From contig JAYZWL010000115.1 of assembly GCA_036154955.1 (NCBI GenBank), positions 1-40,411 of the forward strand: 40,411 nt of DNA, in the 5' to 3' direction. The notes under the pieces were generated by a model that did no database searches, had not been told where the DNA came from, and worked only from the letters and a program-made list of their open reading frames with translations. The DNA comes from Albimonas sp036154955. Its GTDB lineage: Bacteria; Pseudomonadota; Alphaproteobacteria; Rhodobacterales; Rhodobacteraceae. Below are positions 32,042 to 39,943 of the stretch, piece after piece. Numbering within the stretch: position 1 is the stretch's first letter; every line of letters starts with the position of its first letter. Both the position numbers and the translations under genes were made by a program.

Positions 32042-33646
32042 TCAGAGGCGGTGGTGGCGCATGAAGGCGTTGATGGTTTCGACGCAGACCCGCCAGGCGG
32101 GCTCGTAATCCACCAGCACATGGTTGCGGCTGTCGAGCGGGGTGAAATGCGCGCCCGGGATGCCGTCGGCCAGCGCCCGGCCCATGGAGAGCGGAATGCG
32201 CTGATCCTTGTCGGAATGCAGCACCAGCGTCGGCGCGCGCACCGCGGACAGGCGGTGGCGCACGTCGATCTCCCCGAACGCGTCCTGGAAGCGGGCGGCG
32301 TTGCGGGGCGACGTGGTCAGGCGCTGGAACTCGTCGAACCAGGCCAGTTCGCCCGCATCGGCGCCGGGCATGAAGGTCTGGGAGAAGATGTGCCGGTAGG
32401 CGGGGTTCTCGGTCCCCCAGCCGACTTCGGTCAGGGCGCGCACGGCCTCGCGGCGGGCCTGCTCCTCCGGGCTCGCGGTATGGCGCCAGCCGGCGGCGTA
32501 GCCCCCGATCAGGATCAGGCCCGACACCCGCTCGGGGTGGCGCACGGCGTATTCGATGGAGACGGCGGCCCCCTGGGAGATGCCCAGCAGCGGGAACCGC
32601 TCCAGCCCCAGTTCGTCGGCGACCGTCTCCAGGTCCATGACGAAGGCGTCGAAGCTCAGGTCGTCCACGTCCCAGTCCGACAGGCCGCAGCCGCGTTCGT
32701 CATAGCGCACGAAGCGGCGGTCGCGGGCGAGTTCGGCGAAGCAGCGGCCCCAGATCGGGCTGGTCCAGTCGAACTCCAGATGGCTGAGCCAGTTGGCGGC
32801 CTTCAGCACCGGCGCCCCCTCGCCCACGGTCGCGTAGGCGATCTGGGCCCCGTCCTCGGCGGCGCAGAAGCCGATGCGCTGGTCGCGCAGGTTGTTCTTG
32901 GCGATGCGCGACGGGATCCAGGCGGGGCCGGAGGCGGTCGCGGGCTCGGGCGCGGGGGCCGGCCCGGGAGCGGGGGCGCCGAAGGGCGGCGGGGCGAAGG
33001 CGGGCGGGGCGGCCGGCGCGGGAGGGCGGGCGGCCTCGGCCTGTTCGGCCTCATGCGCCGCGGCGCCGTCCGGGTCCGCCTCCCGCCACAGGCGCAGCCA
33101 CTTGGGCGCGGCGATCGCCGGCAGGTCGGGATGGGTGGCGAGCAGGCGCAGGACGGCGGCGCGGGCGAGGGCGGCGTCGTCCCGCTCCACCTGCAGCCAG
33201 GACAGGAAGGCGTCGTCGCCGGCCGCGTCCAGCCCGTCGAGCAGCACCGCGTCGAGACGCCGGGCCATGTCCTCCAGCGTCGCCACGTCGAGGGCCTCGG
33301 GGGACTGGCGCAGGCGGGCGTGGATCTCGCGGATGTCGATGGAGGCGCCGGCGGCGGCGAAGGACACCCGCTCCCGGTCCGCGACGATGCGGGGCCGGTC
33401 GGGCTCGTCCACCACCGAGCGCAGCTTGGACAGCGACCAGCGCAGCGCGGCCTTGGGATCGTCGGGAATGTCCCAGAACAGCTCGCACAGCCGCTCGCGC
33501 CGATGCGGGCGGCCGGTGGCGACGAGAAACGCCAAAAGCGCGCGGGTTTTTCGGGATGCAGGAAGTGGAATATCCCGCCCTTCGCGGCTGACGCGCAATT
33601 CGCCCAGCAGAGATATGCTGAAATCCCCGATGAACGATGGCTGCAT
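32042..33646 (-). CDS. SARP-like winged helix + BTAD fused to an alpha/beta hydrolase
   Basis: This is a 534-residue fusion protein. Residues ~5-95 are an OmpR/SARP-type winged helix (FSISLLGELRVSREG; SRKTRALLAFLVATGRPHRRERLCELFW in part) and ~100-175 a BTAD-like helical domain (LLDGLDAAGDDAFLSWLQVERD). A Pro/Ala linker (~203-243) follows, then an alpha/beta hydrolase with nucleophile Ser357 (GISQGAA), an Asp in HSDKDQRIP (479 or 481) and His509 (SRNHVL). The full triad suggests real hydrolase activity or ligand sensing that controls DNA binding. I chose ATG 33646, preceded by GAGGTG. ATG 33733 gives 563 residues but follows a hairpin directly and lacks a ribosome site. Confidence 0.83.
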   Translation of the reverse strand: MQPSFIGDFSISLLGELRVSREGRDIPLPASRKTRALLAFLVATGRPHRRERLCELFWDIPDDPKAALRWSLSKLRSVVDEPDRPRIVADRERVSFAAAGASIDIREIHARLRQSPEALDVATLEDMARRLDAVLLDGLDAAGDDAFLSWLQVERDDAALARAAVLRLLATHPDLPAIAAPKWLRLWREADPDGAAAHEAEQAEAARPPAPAAPPAFAPPPFGAPAPGPAPAPEPATASGPAWIPSRIAKNNLRDQRIGFCAAEDGAQIAYATVGEGAPVLKAANWLSHLEFDWTSPIWGRCFAELARDRRFVRYDERGCGLSDWDVDDLSFDAFVMDLETVADELGLERFPLLGISQGAAVSIEYAVRHPERVSGLILIGGYAAGWRHTASPEEQARREAVRALTEVGWGTENPAYRHIFSQTFMPGADAGELAWFDEFQRLTTSPRNAARFQDAFGEIDVRHRLSAVRAPTLVLHSDKDQRIPLSMGRALADGIPGAHFTPLDSRNHVLVDYEPAWRVCVETINAFMRHHRL

Positions 33647-33887
33647 ATCAACACCTCGGCTCGTTTCTAGTAGGAACGGGCCCGCTGTTCGTCCCTGCGC
33701 GGTCAGGTAGGAATGATTTTCAGATAGCGTCATCGGTTGCCGGGCGGCAACCGCTTTGTGGCGGCGCGAGGGCGGGGCCGGGAGGCTGACGCAGCGTGAC
33801 GCGGCGTCGTCCGCCGCCCTGACGCCTGTCCGGGCGTCGGGTCGCGGCGGGGTCGCGGCGCGCGGGGGTCCGCTCAGCCCGGCCGAA
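33647..33887 (-). promoter_or_regulatory. Gap between the T6SS operon end and the BTAD-hydrolase gene
   Basis: On the minus strand this holds the end of the T6SS operon and the leader of the fusion gene. CGGTTGCC-GGGC-GGCAACCG (33734-33753) is a perfect 8-bp hairpin. GACGCC-tgtccg-GGCGTC (33821-33838) is a second, weaker one that may terminate the T6SS transcript. GTAGGAA occurs twice on the plus strand (33670-33676, 33707-33713), 37 bp apart, in an AT-richer stretch and may be a regulator half-site. No clear sigma-70 promoter is visible. Confidence 0.4.
33734..33753. promoter_or_regulatory. Perfect 8-bp hairpin upstream of the BTAD-hydrolase gene
   Basis: CGGTTGCC and GGCAACCG flank a GGGC loop and abut the upstream alternative ATG at 33733. 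It is either an operator or a leader structure. Its presence argues against translation starting at 33733. Confidence 0.45.
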
Positions 33888-34910
33888 TCATGCGCAGGGG
33901 CAGGCGGCGCACTGGTCGAGCGCCGGCATGTCGAGCGCGAGGCCCATCGCCCCCTGCACGGCCAGCATGGCGCTGAGAAACGGCAGGATGGCGAGCTTCG
34001 GCATCGAGAAGGGCGTGGCGAAGGCGCCGGCCATGCTGCACGCCATGGCGCCGCCCGCCTGCACCGCCTCCAGGTCCGGCAGCAGGTCCAGCTTGCCGGC
34101 CAGCGCCAGCGCGCCGAGCGGCAGGGGCAGGGGGAGGCCCGCCCACATCCGAAGCATGGCGTCGGCGCGCTGGAAGGCCATGGGGGAGAGGTCGCCGAAG
34201 GCCTGCCGGGCGAGCGCGAGGCTCTCCATCGCCATGGCGAGCCGCAGGATAAGCGGCATCGGGATGGCGAGCGCCGGCGGGCTGAGGCCGGCGAGCAGGC
34301 CGAGCTGGTTGGACAGCGCCGGCAGCGCCCCCGCCTCGCCCAGCGGCGGCAGGTTCAGCGCCGCCATCATCGCCGGCAGCGCCGGCAGCCCGGCCAGCAG
34401 CCGCGCCCGGGCGAGCTGCGGCCCGGACAGGCGGAAGGCCATGGAGGGGAGCGCGGGGGGCGCGGGCGGCCCGCCGCCCCCCATCTCGAACGGGTCGAGC
34501 CCCATGGCCCGCAGGTCCAGCGCCAGCCGGGCGGCGAGGCCGAGATTGAGCAGGGACGTCAGCCGCAGCGTGGTCAGCCAGCCCAGCCGCGGCCAGACGT
34601 TGGCGGCGAAGCTGGACGCCGACCGCTGCATCTGGAAGTCGAGCTTCGGCAGGTCGGTCAGCGCGAAGGTCCCGCCCATCAGCGACACGGACATGGCGAA
34701 CTGGCTCAGCCCCCCGCCGCCCAGCGCGATGTCGGGAAGGGCCATCGAGGACATCGCCGCCTCCATCCGCAGGTCGGCCCGCGACCCGGCCGCCAGCGCG
34801 GGGAAGGCGGCGACCATGCGCAGGGCGGGGGGCGGCGGCATGACCGCGCTCAGGCCGACGGCGAAGCGGCCGCGGGCCTGTTCGGCGGGGGCGGTGCAGA
34901 AGCAGGGCAT
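33888..34910 (-). CDS. Unrecognised Ala/Leu/Pro/Met-rich protein, last gene of the T6SS operon
   Basis: This 340-residue protein belongs to no family I recognise. Ala, Leu, Pro, Met and Gly make up most of it, with few charged residues, repeated motifs such as GLPALPAMMAALNLPPLG and SPPALAIPMPL, and a Gly-Gly-Pro-Pro break near residues 150-160. Cysteines are confined to the two ends, MPCFC at the start and QCAACPCA at the stop. There is no standard signal peptide. ATG 34910 lies four bases after the phosphatase stop, so it is almost certainly co-transcribed with T6SS genes. It could be a membrane-active effector, an assembly factor or a metal-binding protein. The frame is long and in step with the operon, so I regard it as real. 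Confidence 0.7.
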   Translation of the reverse strand: MPCFCTAPAEQARGRFAVGLSAVMPPPPALRMVAAFPALAAGSRADLRMEAAMSSMALPDIALGGGGLSQFAMSVSLMGGTFALTDLPKLDFQMQRSASSFAANVWPRLGWLTTLRLTSLLNLGLAARLALDLRAMGLDPFEMGGGGPPAPPALPSMAFRLSGPQLARARLLAGLPALPAMMAALNLPPLGEAGALPALSNQLGLLAGLSPPALAIPMPLILRLAMAMESLALARQAFGDLSPMAFQRADAMLRMWAGLPLPLPLGALALAGKLDLLPDLEAVQAGGAMACSMAGAFATPFSMPKLAILPFLSAMLAVQGAMGLALDMPALDQCAACPCA

Positions 34911-34914
34911 GGGC

Positions 34915-35661
34915 TCAGGCCTCCACCGCCACGACCGAGACGTTGTCGGACCCGCCCCCGGCCAGCGCCGCCTCGATCAGCCTCGCGGCGACGGCCTCGG
35001 TCGGGCCGCAGGCCAGCAGGCGCGCCAGCTCCGCATCCGGCACATGCCGGGTCAGCCCGTCGGAGCAGAGCAGGAAGCGGTCGCCCGGACGCACCTCGCC
35101 GCGGCGCTTGTCGAGGGCGAGCGCCTCGCCCACCCCCACGGCGCGGGTGATCTGGTTGGCGTCGGGGTGACGCTCGGCCTCCTCCCAGGTGAGCTGGCCG
35201 GCCTCCACCATCTCGCCCACAACGGAATGGTCGATGGACAGCATCTCCAGCCCCCCGTCGCGCAGCCGGTAGAGGCGGCTGTCCCCGGCCCAGAGGCAGA
35301 GGAAATGGGCCTCGGCCACCACCAGGATCACCACGGTCGCGCCGATCACCGCGCCGCCCTGCCGGTCGGATTCGGCGCCGATGCGGCGGTGGGCGTCCTG
35401 CACCGCGTCGCGGGCGGCGTGCATCAGCGCGGCGGGGGGGAGGCCGGCGGGCAGGGCGGCCAGCGCCGCCACCACCGCGCGGCTGGCGAAGTCGCCGGCC
35501 GCATGGCCGCCCATGCCGTCGGAGACCGCCCAGCAGCCCAGGTCGGGGCGGGCGAGGACGGCGTCCTCGTTCACCGCGCGCACCCGGCCGGCATGGGTGA
35601 GCGCGGCCGAGCGCAGGGGGCGGGTCGCGGGATCGGGGATCATGGTCGGGTCCTCGGTCAT
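34915..35661 (-). CDS. pppA: PP2C-family Ser/Thr phosphatase, T6SS-associated (PppA-like)
   Basis: This is a 248-residue cytoplasmic metal-dependent phosphatase. PP2C motifs are complete: RAVNEDA near the start (metal Asp/Glu), AVSDGMGGHAAGD, LWAGDSRLYRLRDG, LLCSDGLTRHV and GGSDNVSVVAV at the end. I chose ATG 35661, which overlaps the TagF stop by four bases; an internal ATG at 35643 is possible. In the threonine-phosphorylation pathway, PppA removes phosphate placed by the kinase PpkA on Fha and switches the T6SS off. No kinase or Fha gene is in this window, but the operon continues beyond the right edge. Confidence 0.9.
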   Translation of the reverse strand: MTEDPTMIPDPATRPLRSAALTHAGRVRAVNEDAVLARPDLGCWAVSDGMGGHAAGDFASRAVVAALAALPAGLPPAALMHAARDAVQDAHRRIGAESDRQGGAVIGATVVILVVAEAHFLCLWAGDSRLYRLRDGGLEMLSIDHSVVGEMVEAGQLTWEEAERHPDANQITRAVGVGEALALDKRRGEVRPGDRFLLCSDGLTRHVPDAELARLLACGPTEAVAARLIEAALAGGGSDNVSVVAVEA

Positions 35662-36332
35662 CGGCGGTCGGCGGGGGCGGAGAGGGGCGGGCCTTCGGGG
35701 GCGAACAGCGCGGCCGCGTCCGCGGGGCCGGAGGGCAGGCCGGGCAGGCGCAGGACCCGCAGGGCGCCCCCCGCCTCCGCCGCCCAGAGCGAGCCGCCGG
35801 GGGGCGGGTCGGGGATCGGGGGCGCGGCGTCGGGCGCGGGGTCGTCTGCGGGGAGGGGCAGGGCCGCGAGCGCCCCGGCCAGACGGGCGGGGGGCGCGTC
35901 GAAATCCAGCATGGCCAGCGCCGCGTCCTCCAGCGCCGCGAACAGCGGGGCGGCGGCGCGGTAGGCGGGGCCGGGGGGGGCGCCGGTCTCCGCCGCCAGC
36001 GTCAGGGGGAATTCGCGCCCCACCCGGTCGACGCTGGGCATCAGCACGCCCGCCGCGCCGCGCGGACCGCACAGGCCGGGGGCGAGCGCGAAGCGCCAGA
36101 TCGGCGCGGCGAAATAGGCGTCGCGCCAGCCCGGGCCCAGCGCCTCCCGCCCCTCGGTCAGCAGGCGCTGGAGGAAGGCGTCCCAGGGCGCGACGAATTC
36201 CGGCGACAGGCCGCGGCGCAGGAAATCCCCCGCGCCGGGCGCCTTGCCGAACCAGCCCCAGCCCGACCCCGAACCCCGGCCGGTTTCGGGCGGACGCCCG
36301 GGCGCCGCGGCCATCGCGTCCGCCCCGCTCAC
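35658..36332 (-). CDS. tagF: T6SS-associated protein TagF (ImpM family)
   Basis: This is a 224-residue protein of the TagF/ImpM family, a post-translational negative regulator of T6SS activation. The N-terminal domain is clear: GWFGKAPGAGDFLRRGL, then PWDAFLQRLL, APIWRFALAPGLCG and GVLMPSVDRVGREFPLTL. The C-terminal ~80 residues are Pro/Ala-rich and poorly conserved. There is no phosphatase fusion, unlike in some species where TagF and PppA are joined; here they are separate adjacent genes. It overlaps TssM by four bases upstream and PppA by four downstream. Confidence 0.92.
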   Translation of the reverse strand: MSGADAMAAAPGRPPETGRGSGSGWGWFGKAPGAGDFLRRGLSPEFVAPWDAFLQRLLTEGREALGPGWRDAYFAAPIWRFALAPGLCGPRGAAGVLMPSVDRVGREFPLTLAAETGAPPGPAYRAAAPLFAALEDAALAMLDFDAPPARLAGALAALPLPADDPAPDAAPPIPDPPPGGSLWAAEAGGALRVLRLPGLPSGPADAAALFAPEGPPLSAPADRR

Positions 36333-39300
36333 AGCGAGCGCGGGCAGCGGAAGCCGCCCACCGCCGAGCCGGAGAACGGGTTCAGCGCCGAGCCGGCCCG
36401 AAGCTGGAAGATCGCGATGCGCCCGCCGATGTTGAAGATCACCCGGTTGCGATCGGAGACGTTGGTGCGCCGCAGCTCCGCCGCGTCCAGCAGCCGGAAC
36501 CAGGCCCAGGGCCCGTCCTGGCTGATGGCGTTGACCAGCCCCGCCCGCTCCGGCGCGAAGGCCGCGCGGGTGCGCCCGCCCGCCTTGCCGGGCCAGGTCA
36601 GCGGCGTGACCTGCGGCGGGCCGTGGGCGTAGGAGACGTCCTGCCCCTCGATCTCGATCACCACCTGCTCCACGTCCGGGTCCAGCGCCACCGGGGTCAG
36701 GTCGAAGGTGACGGAGGGCAGGCCGGGGGCGAGGAAGAAGCTGTCGCGGATCTCCGCCGCCTTCTGGAACTGGGCGAGCACGGCGTCGGAGATGCCCAGA
36801 TCCACGCCGTTCACCCGCTTCCAGCGCCAGGGATCCGCTGTCACGTCGACGAAGGCGGCCAGATGCTCGCGGAAGAAGCCGTCGATCAGGCCCTGCGGGG
36901 CGAAGAGGCGGCCGAAATCCTGCAGGGCCACGTCGGCCTTGGCCCCCCGGTCGAACGGATAGCGGCCGTCGAGCGCGCGGGCGCAGAACGGCTGCACCCG
37001 GGATTGCCAGAGCGCGTTCAGCTCGGCCCGCGCGCCGCCGATGGCCACGCCGGAGGAGGCGGAGACCACCTGCGAGGTCCAGCGGTCCAGCGGCGCGGGC
37101 AGGCGGCCGATGCTTTCCTGAAGCCGGGCCGCGGCCCCGCCCTGCCGGGCGGCGAGCGTGGCGCCGGAGCCCTGGCCGAGCGACAGGCGGTTGAGGTCCT
37201 GGTAGACGGCGGTCATGCCGGCCAGAACCTCCTCGATCGGGGCGGGCCCGCCGTCGGGATCGTCGGCGCCGACCAGCGCGTGCAGGGCGGCGAAACGGTC
37301 CTCCACGAACTGTCCGGGCGTCTCGGGCGCGGGGCCGCCGGCGGCCTCGGCGGCGCCGGCCAGCGCCTCTGCCAGGGTCTGGGTCACGCCGTCGAGGCGC
37401 GAGACCAGCTCGCCCTGCGCCACGCCGCCCACCGCGGACCCCGCGCCCCCGGCCAGCGCCGCGGCGCCGCGGCCGCGGGTCAGCAGGGTCTCGTCCGCCA
37501 CCGCGCGCAGGATGCCGACGATGGGGGAGCTGGGGCCCGACAGCAGGTTGAGCACCTCGGTCGCGTGGCTGAGGCTTTCCACCGGCACGATGTCGATATC
37601 GGCCAGCAGCCCGTCATAGCGGGCGATGTAGTCGTTGTAATAGAGGTTGGTCACGTCGCGGGCGAGCCGGGCCAGCGCGGCGGGCGAGGCGTCGATCCCG
37701 GCGCGCGGACCCAGCACCCGGGCCTCGTCCCGAAGCCGGGCCGCGAGCAGTGGCAGCGCGGGCAGGAAGCGGCCGTGGAAGCCCTCGCGGGTGTAGATGC
37801 CCTCCACCCCCTCGCCCAGCCCCTTGCCCGACGGGCGCAGCAGCACGCGGGAGGCGGCGGGGCCGCCGGCCTCCGACAGGCGGAACGGGGGCAGGTCGCG
37901 GGCGGCGGGGCCGGTGACCAGCGCCTGATAGACCCGCTCGGCCACCGGCGTCTCCGACAGGAGGCCGCGCACCTGGTCGACCAGCGGGCCGTTGAGCGCG
38001 ATCTCCTGCATCGGCTGGGCGAGCAGCGCGTCGCGATGCAGGGCGAGGCGGGCGCGCAGGTCGTCCCGGCCGGGGAACTCCACCGACCAGTCGAGATCGG
38101 TCCAGCGGCGCACCCGCTCCGCGTCCATGGGGACCTGCAGGCCCAGCATCAGGTAGATGCGCAGCGCCTCGATCAGCAGGTCGGGGTCGTTGAGCGCGGC
38201 GCCCATCTGCGCCTCCAGCCGGTTCAGCAGGCGGGGCAGCAGCAGGGTGTTGAGCGCGGCGCGATAGGCCTGCGCCGCCTCCGCCCCCACCGCGTCGCCC
38301 TGGTAGAGCCCGAAGGTCATCGAGACCGGCGGGGCGGGGGCGCCGGCGGCGGGGTTGCCGGGCAGGTCGCGCAGGGCGTCGAGCGCGGGGACCACGGCGG
38401 CGAGGTCGGCGTCGGCCACGGGGCTGCCGGGGATGTCGGCGGCGAGCCGGCGGAACTCCGCCGCCGTGTCCGCCGCGCCGGCGATCAGCCCGGCGTTCGC
38501 CCGGTAGCTGAGGCCCCAGAGCGCGGTCGCCGCGGCCAGCGCCGCCACGCCCGCGGCCGCGGCCCCGCGCAGGGTCCAGCGATAGCGCCGCTCCGCCCGG
38601 TCGTCGGCGGAGACGAGGCCGGCTTCGGGGAACACCACGCCCGACAGCAGCCGGGTCAGGAAATAGCTGCGCCCGCGTCCCGCCCCGGTTCCGATGGCCT
38701 GGCGGGAGATGCCGAAGGTCCGGGCCATGCCGGCCATCAGCCGGTCGATGGGCGCGCCCTCCTGCGTGCCGGAGGTGAGGTAGACGCCGCGCAGCAGGGC
38801 GCGGTCTTCGAACCGGCTGTCGCGGAAGGTCTCGGCGAGGAAAGCCTCCGCCTCGCCGCGCAGGCTGGCGAGCTGGGCGGGGAAGCCGGCGATCAGGCTG
38901 CGGCGGGCGGGGTCGGTCTCGGCCTGCATCCGCTCCAGGCTCCGGTCCTCCAGCCGGGCCAGGAGGGCGGCGAATTCGGTCCCGAAGGCGGGGAGGGGGG
39001 CGGGGTCCGTTTTGCCCGCCAGCGGGAAGGTGAAGCCCCAGACCTGCTCCCGCTCCGCCGAGCCGAGGTCGTCGAAGAATTCCTGGAACCCCGCGATGCG
39101 GTCGGCCTTGGTGAACACCACGTAGACCGGGAAGCCCACGCCCAGCCGGCCGCGCAGCTCCGCCAGCCGGGCGCGCACGGCGCGGGCATGGGCGCGGCGC
39201 GCCTCGGCGCCCTGCAGGGCCAGGTCGGTGAGGCTGATCGCCACCAGCGCGCCGTTGATCGGCTGGCGCGCCCGGTGCTTCTTGAGCAGGTCGAGAAACC

Positions 39301-39940
39301 CGGTCCAGGCCTTCGCATCCGCCTCGCCGCCGCTTTCCTGGGTGGTGTAGCGGCCGGCGGTGTCGAGCAGGACGGCCTCCTCGGTGAACCACCAGTCGCA
39401 GTTGCGGGTGCCGCCGACGCCGCCCAGCGCGGTCTTTCCCATGCGCTCGGCCAGCGGGAAATGCAGGCCGGAATTGACGATGGCCGTGGTCTTGCCGGCG
39501 CCGGGCGGGCCGATGATGACATACCAGGGCAGCTGGTAGAGCGCGCGGGACCCGAAGCGGCCGGCGCGGCGGGACTTGCGCAGGAAGGCCAGCGCCTCGG
39601 TCATGCGGGCGCGCATCTCCGCCAGTTCGGCGGCCACCGCGGCGTCCTCGCCGGAGGGGTCGGCGGCGCGATCGGAGGCGGGGGCGGGGGCGGCTATCGC
39701 CTCGGTCATCGCCCGGTCGCGGCCCCGGCGGGAAAGCAGCACCGCGAGAATGGCGATCAGGGTCAGCGCGGCGAGGCCTGCCAGCGCCGCGAGCCGCACC
39801 GGGGCGGGGTCGAGCGGGCGCGCGTCGCCCAGCGCGATCAGGGGGCCGAGATACCACAGCGCCGCCCCCAGCCCCGCCGCGAACAGGCAGAGCGGGAACA
39901 GCACCGGATCGAAGAGGGAGCGGATGCGCTTGCGGATCAT
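36329..39940 (-). CDS. tssM: T6SS membrane-complex protein TssM (IcmF)
   Basis: This 1203-residue inner-membrane protein spans from the cytoplasm to the outer-membrane lipoprotein TssJ. Two N-terminal membrane helices (about 12-32 and 48-70) flank a short loop. The cytoplasmic domain has Walker A GPPGAGKT (144-151) and LLDTAG (191-196). A third helix near residue 455-475 (WTLRGAAAAGVAALAAATALWG) precedes the large periplasmic part, which runs to the C-terminus and includes the IcmF-related and C-terminal beta domains. The Walker A is intact, which not all TssM proteins retain. Length is normal. It starts three bases after the TssL stop and overlaps TagF by four bases. Confidence 0.95.
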   Translation of the reverse strand: MIRKRIRSLFDPVLFPLCLFAAGLGAALWYLGPLIALGDARPLDPAPVRLAALAGLAALTLIAILAVLLSRRGRDRAMTEAIAAPAPASDRAADPSGEDAAVAAELAEMRARMTEALAFLRKSRRAGRFGSRALYQLPWYVIIGPPGAGKTTAIVNSGLHFPLAERMGKTALGGVGGTRNCDWWFTEEAVLLDTAGRYTTQESGGEADAKAWTGFLDLLKKHRARQPINGALVAISLTDLALQGAEARRAHARAVRARLAELRGRLGVGFPVYVVFTKADRIAGFQEFFDDLGSAEREQVWGFTFPLAGKTDPAPLPAFGTEFAALLARLEDRSLERMQAETDPARRSLIAGFPAQLASLRGEAEAFLAETFRDSRFEDRALLRGVYLTSGTQEGAPIDRLMAGMARTFGISRQAIGTGAGRGRSYFLTRLLSGVVFPEAGLVSADDRAERRYRWTLRGAAAAGVAALAAATALWGLSYRANAGLIAGAADTAAEFRRLAADIPGSPVADADLAAVVPALDALRDLPGNPAAGAPAPPVSMTFGLYQGDAVGAEAAQAYRAALNTLLLPRLLNRLEAQMGAALNDPDLLIEALRIYLMLGLQVPMDAERVRRWTDLDWSVEFPGRDDLRARLALHRDALLAQPMQEIALNGPLVDQVRGLLSETPVAERVYQALVTGPAARDLPPFRLSEAGGPAASRVLLRPSGKGLGEGVEGIYTREGFHGRFLPALPLLAARLRDEARVLGPRAGIDASPAALARLARDVTNLYYNDYIARYDGLLADIDIVPVESLSHATEVLNLLSGPSSPIVGILRAVADETLLTRGRGAAALAGGAGSAVGGVAQGELVSRLDGVTQTLAEALAGAAEAAGGPAPETPGQFVEDRFAALHALVGADDPDGGPAPIEEVLAGMTAVYQDLNRLSLGQGSGATLAARQGGAAARLQESIGRLPAPLDRWTSQVVSASSGVAIGGARAELNALWQSRVQPFCARALDGRYPFDRGAKADVALQDFGRLFAPQGLIDGFFREHLAAFVDVTADPWRWKRVNGVDLGISDAVLAQFQKAAEIRDSFFLAPGLPSVTFDLTPVALDPDVEQVVIEIEGQDVSYAHGPPQVTPLTWPGKAGGRTRAAFAPERAGLVNAISQDGPWAWFRLLDAAELRRTNVSDRNRVIFNIGGRIAIFQLRAGSALNPFSGSAVGGFRCPRSL

Positions 39941-39943
39941 GGC

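Noticed and set aside
33647..33733. Upstream ATG 33733 for the BTAD-hydrolase gene
   Set aside because: It has no ribosome site and directly abuts a hairpin; ATG 33646 has GAGGTG at good spacing and begins at the winged-helix domain.
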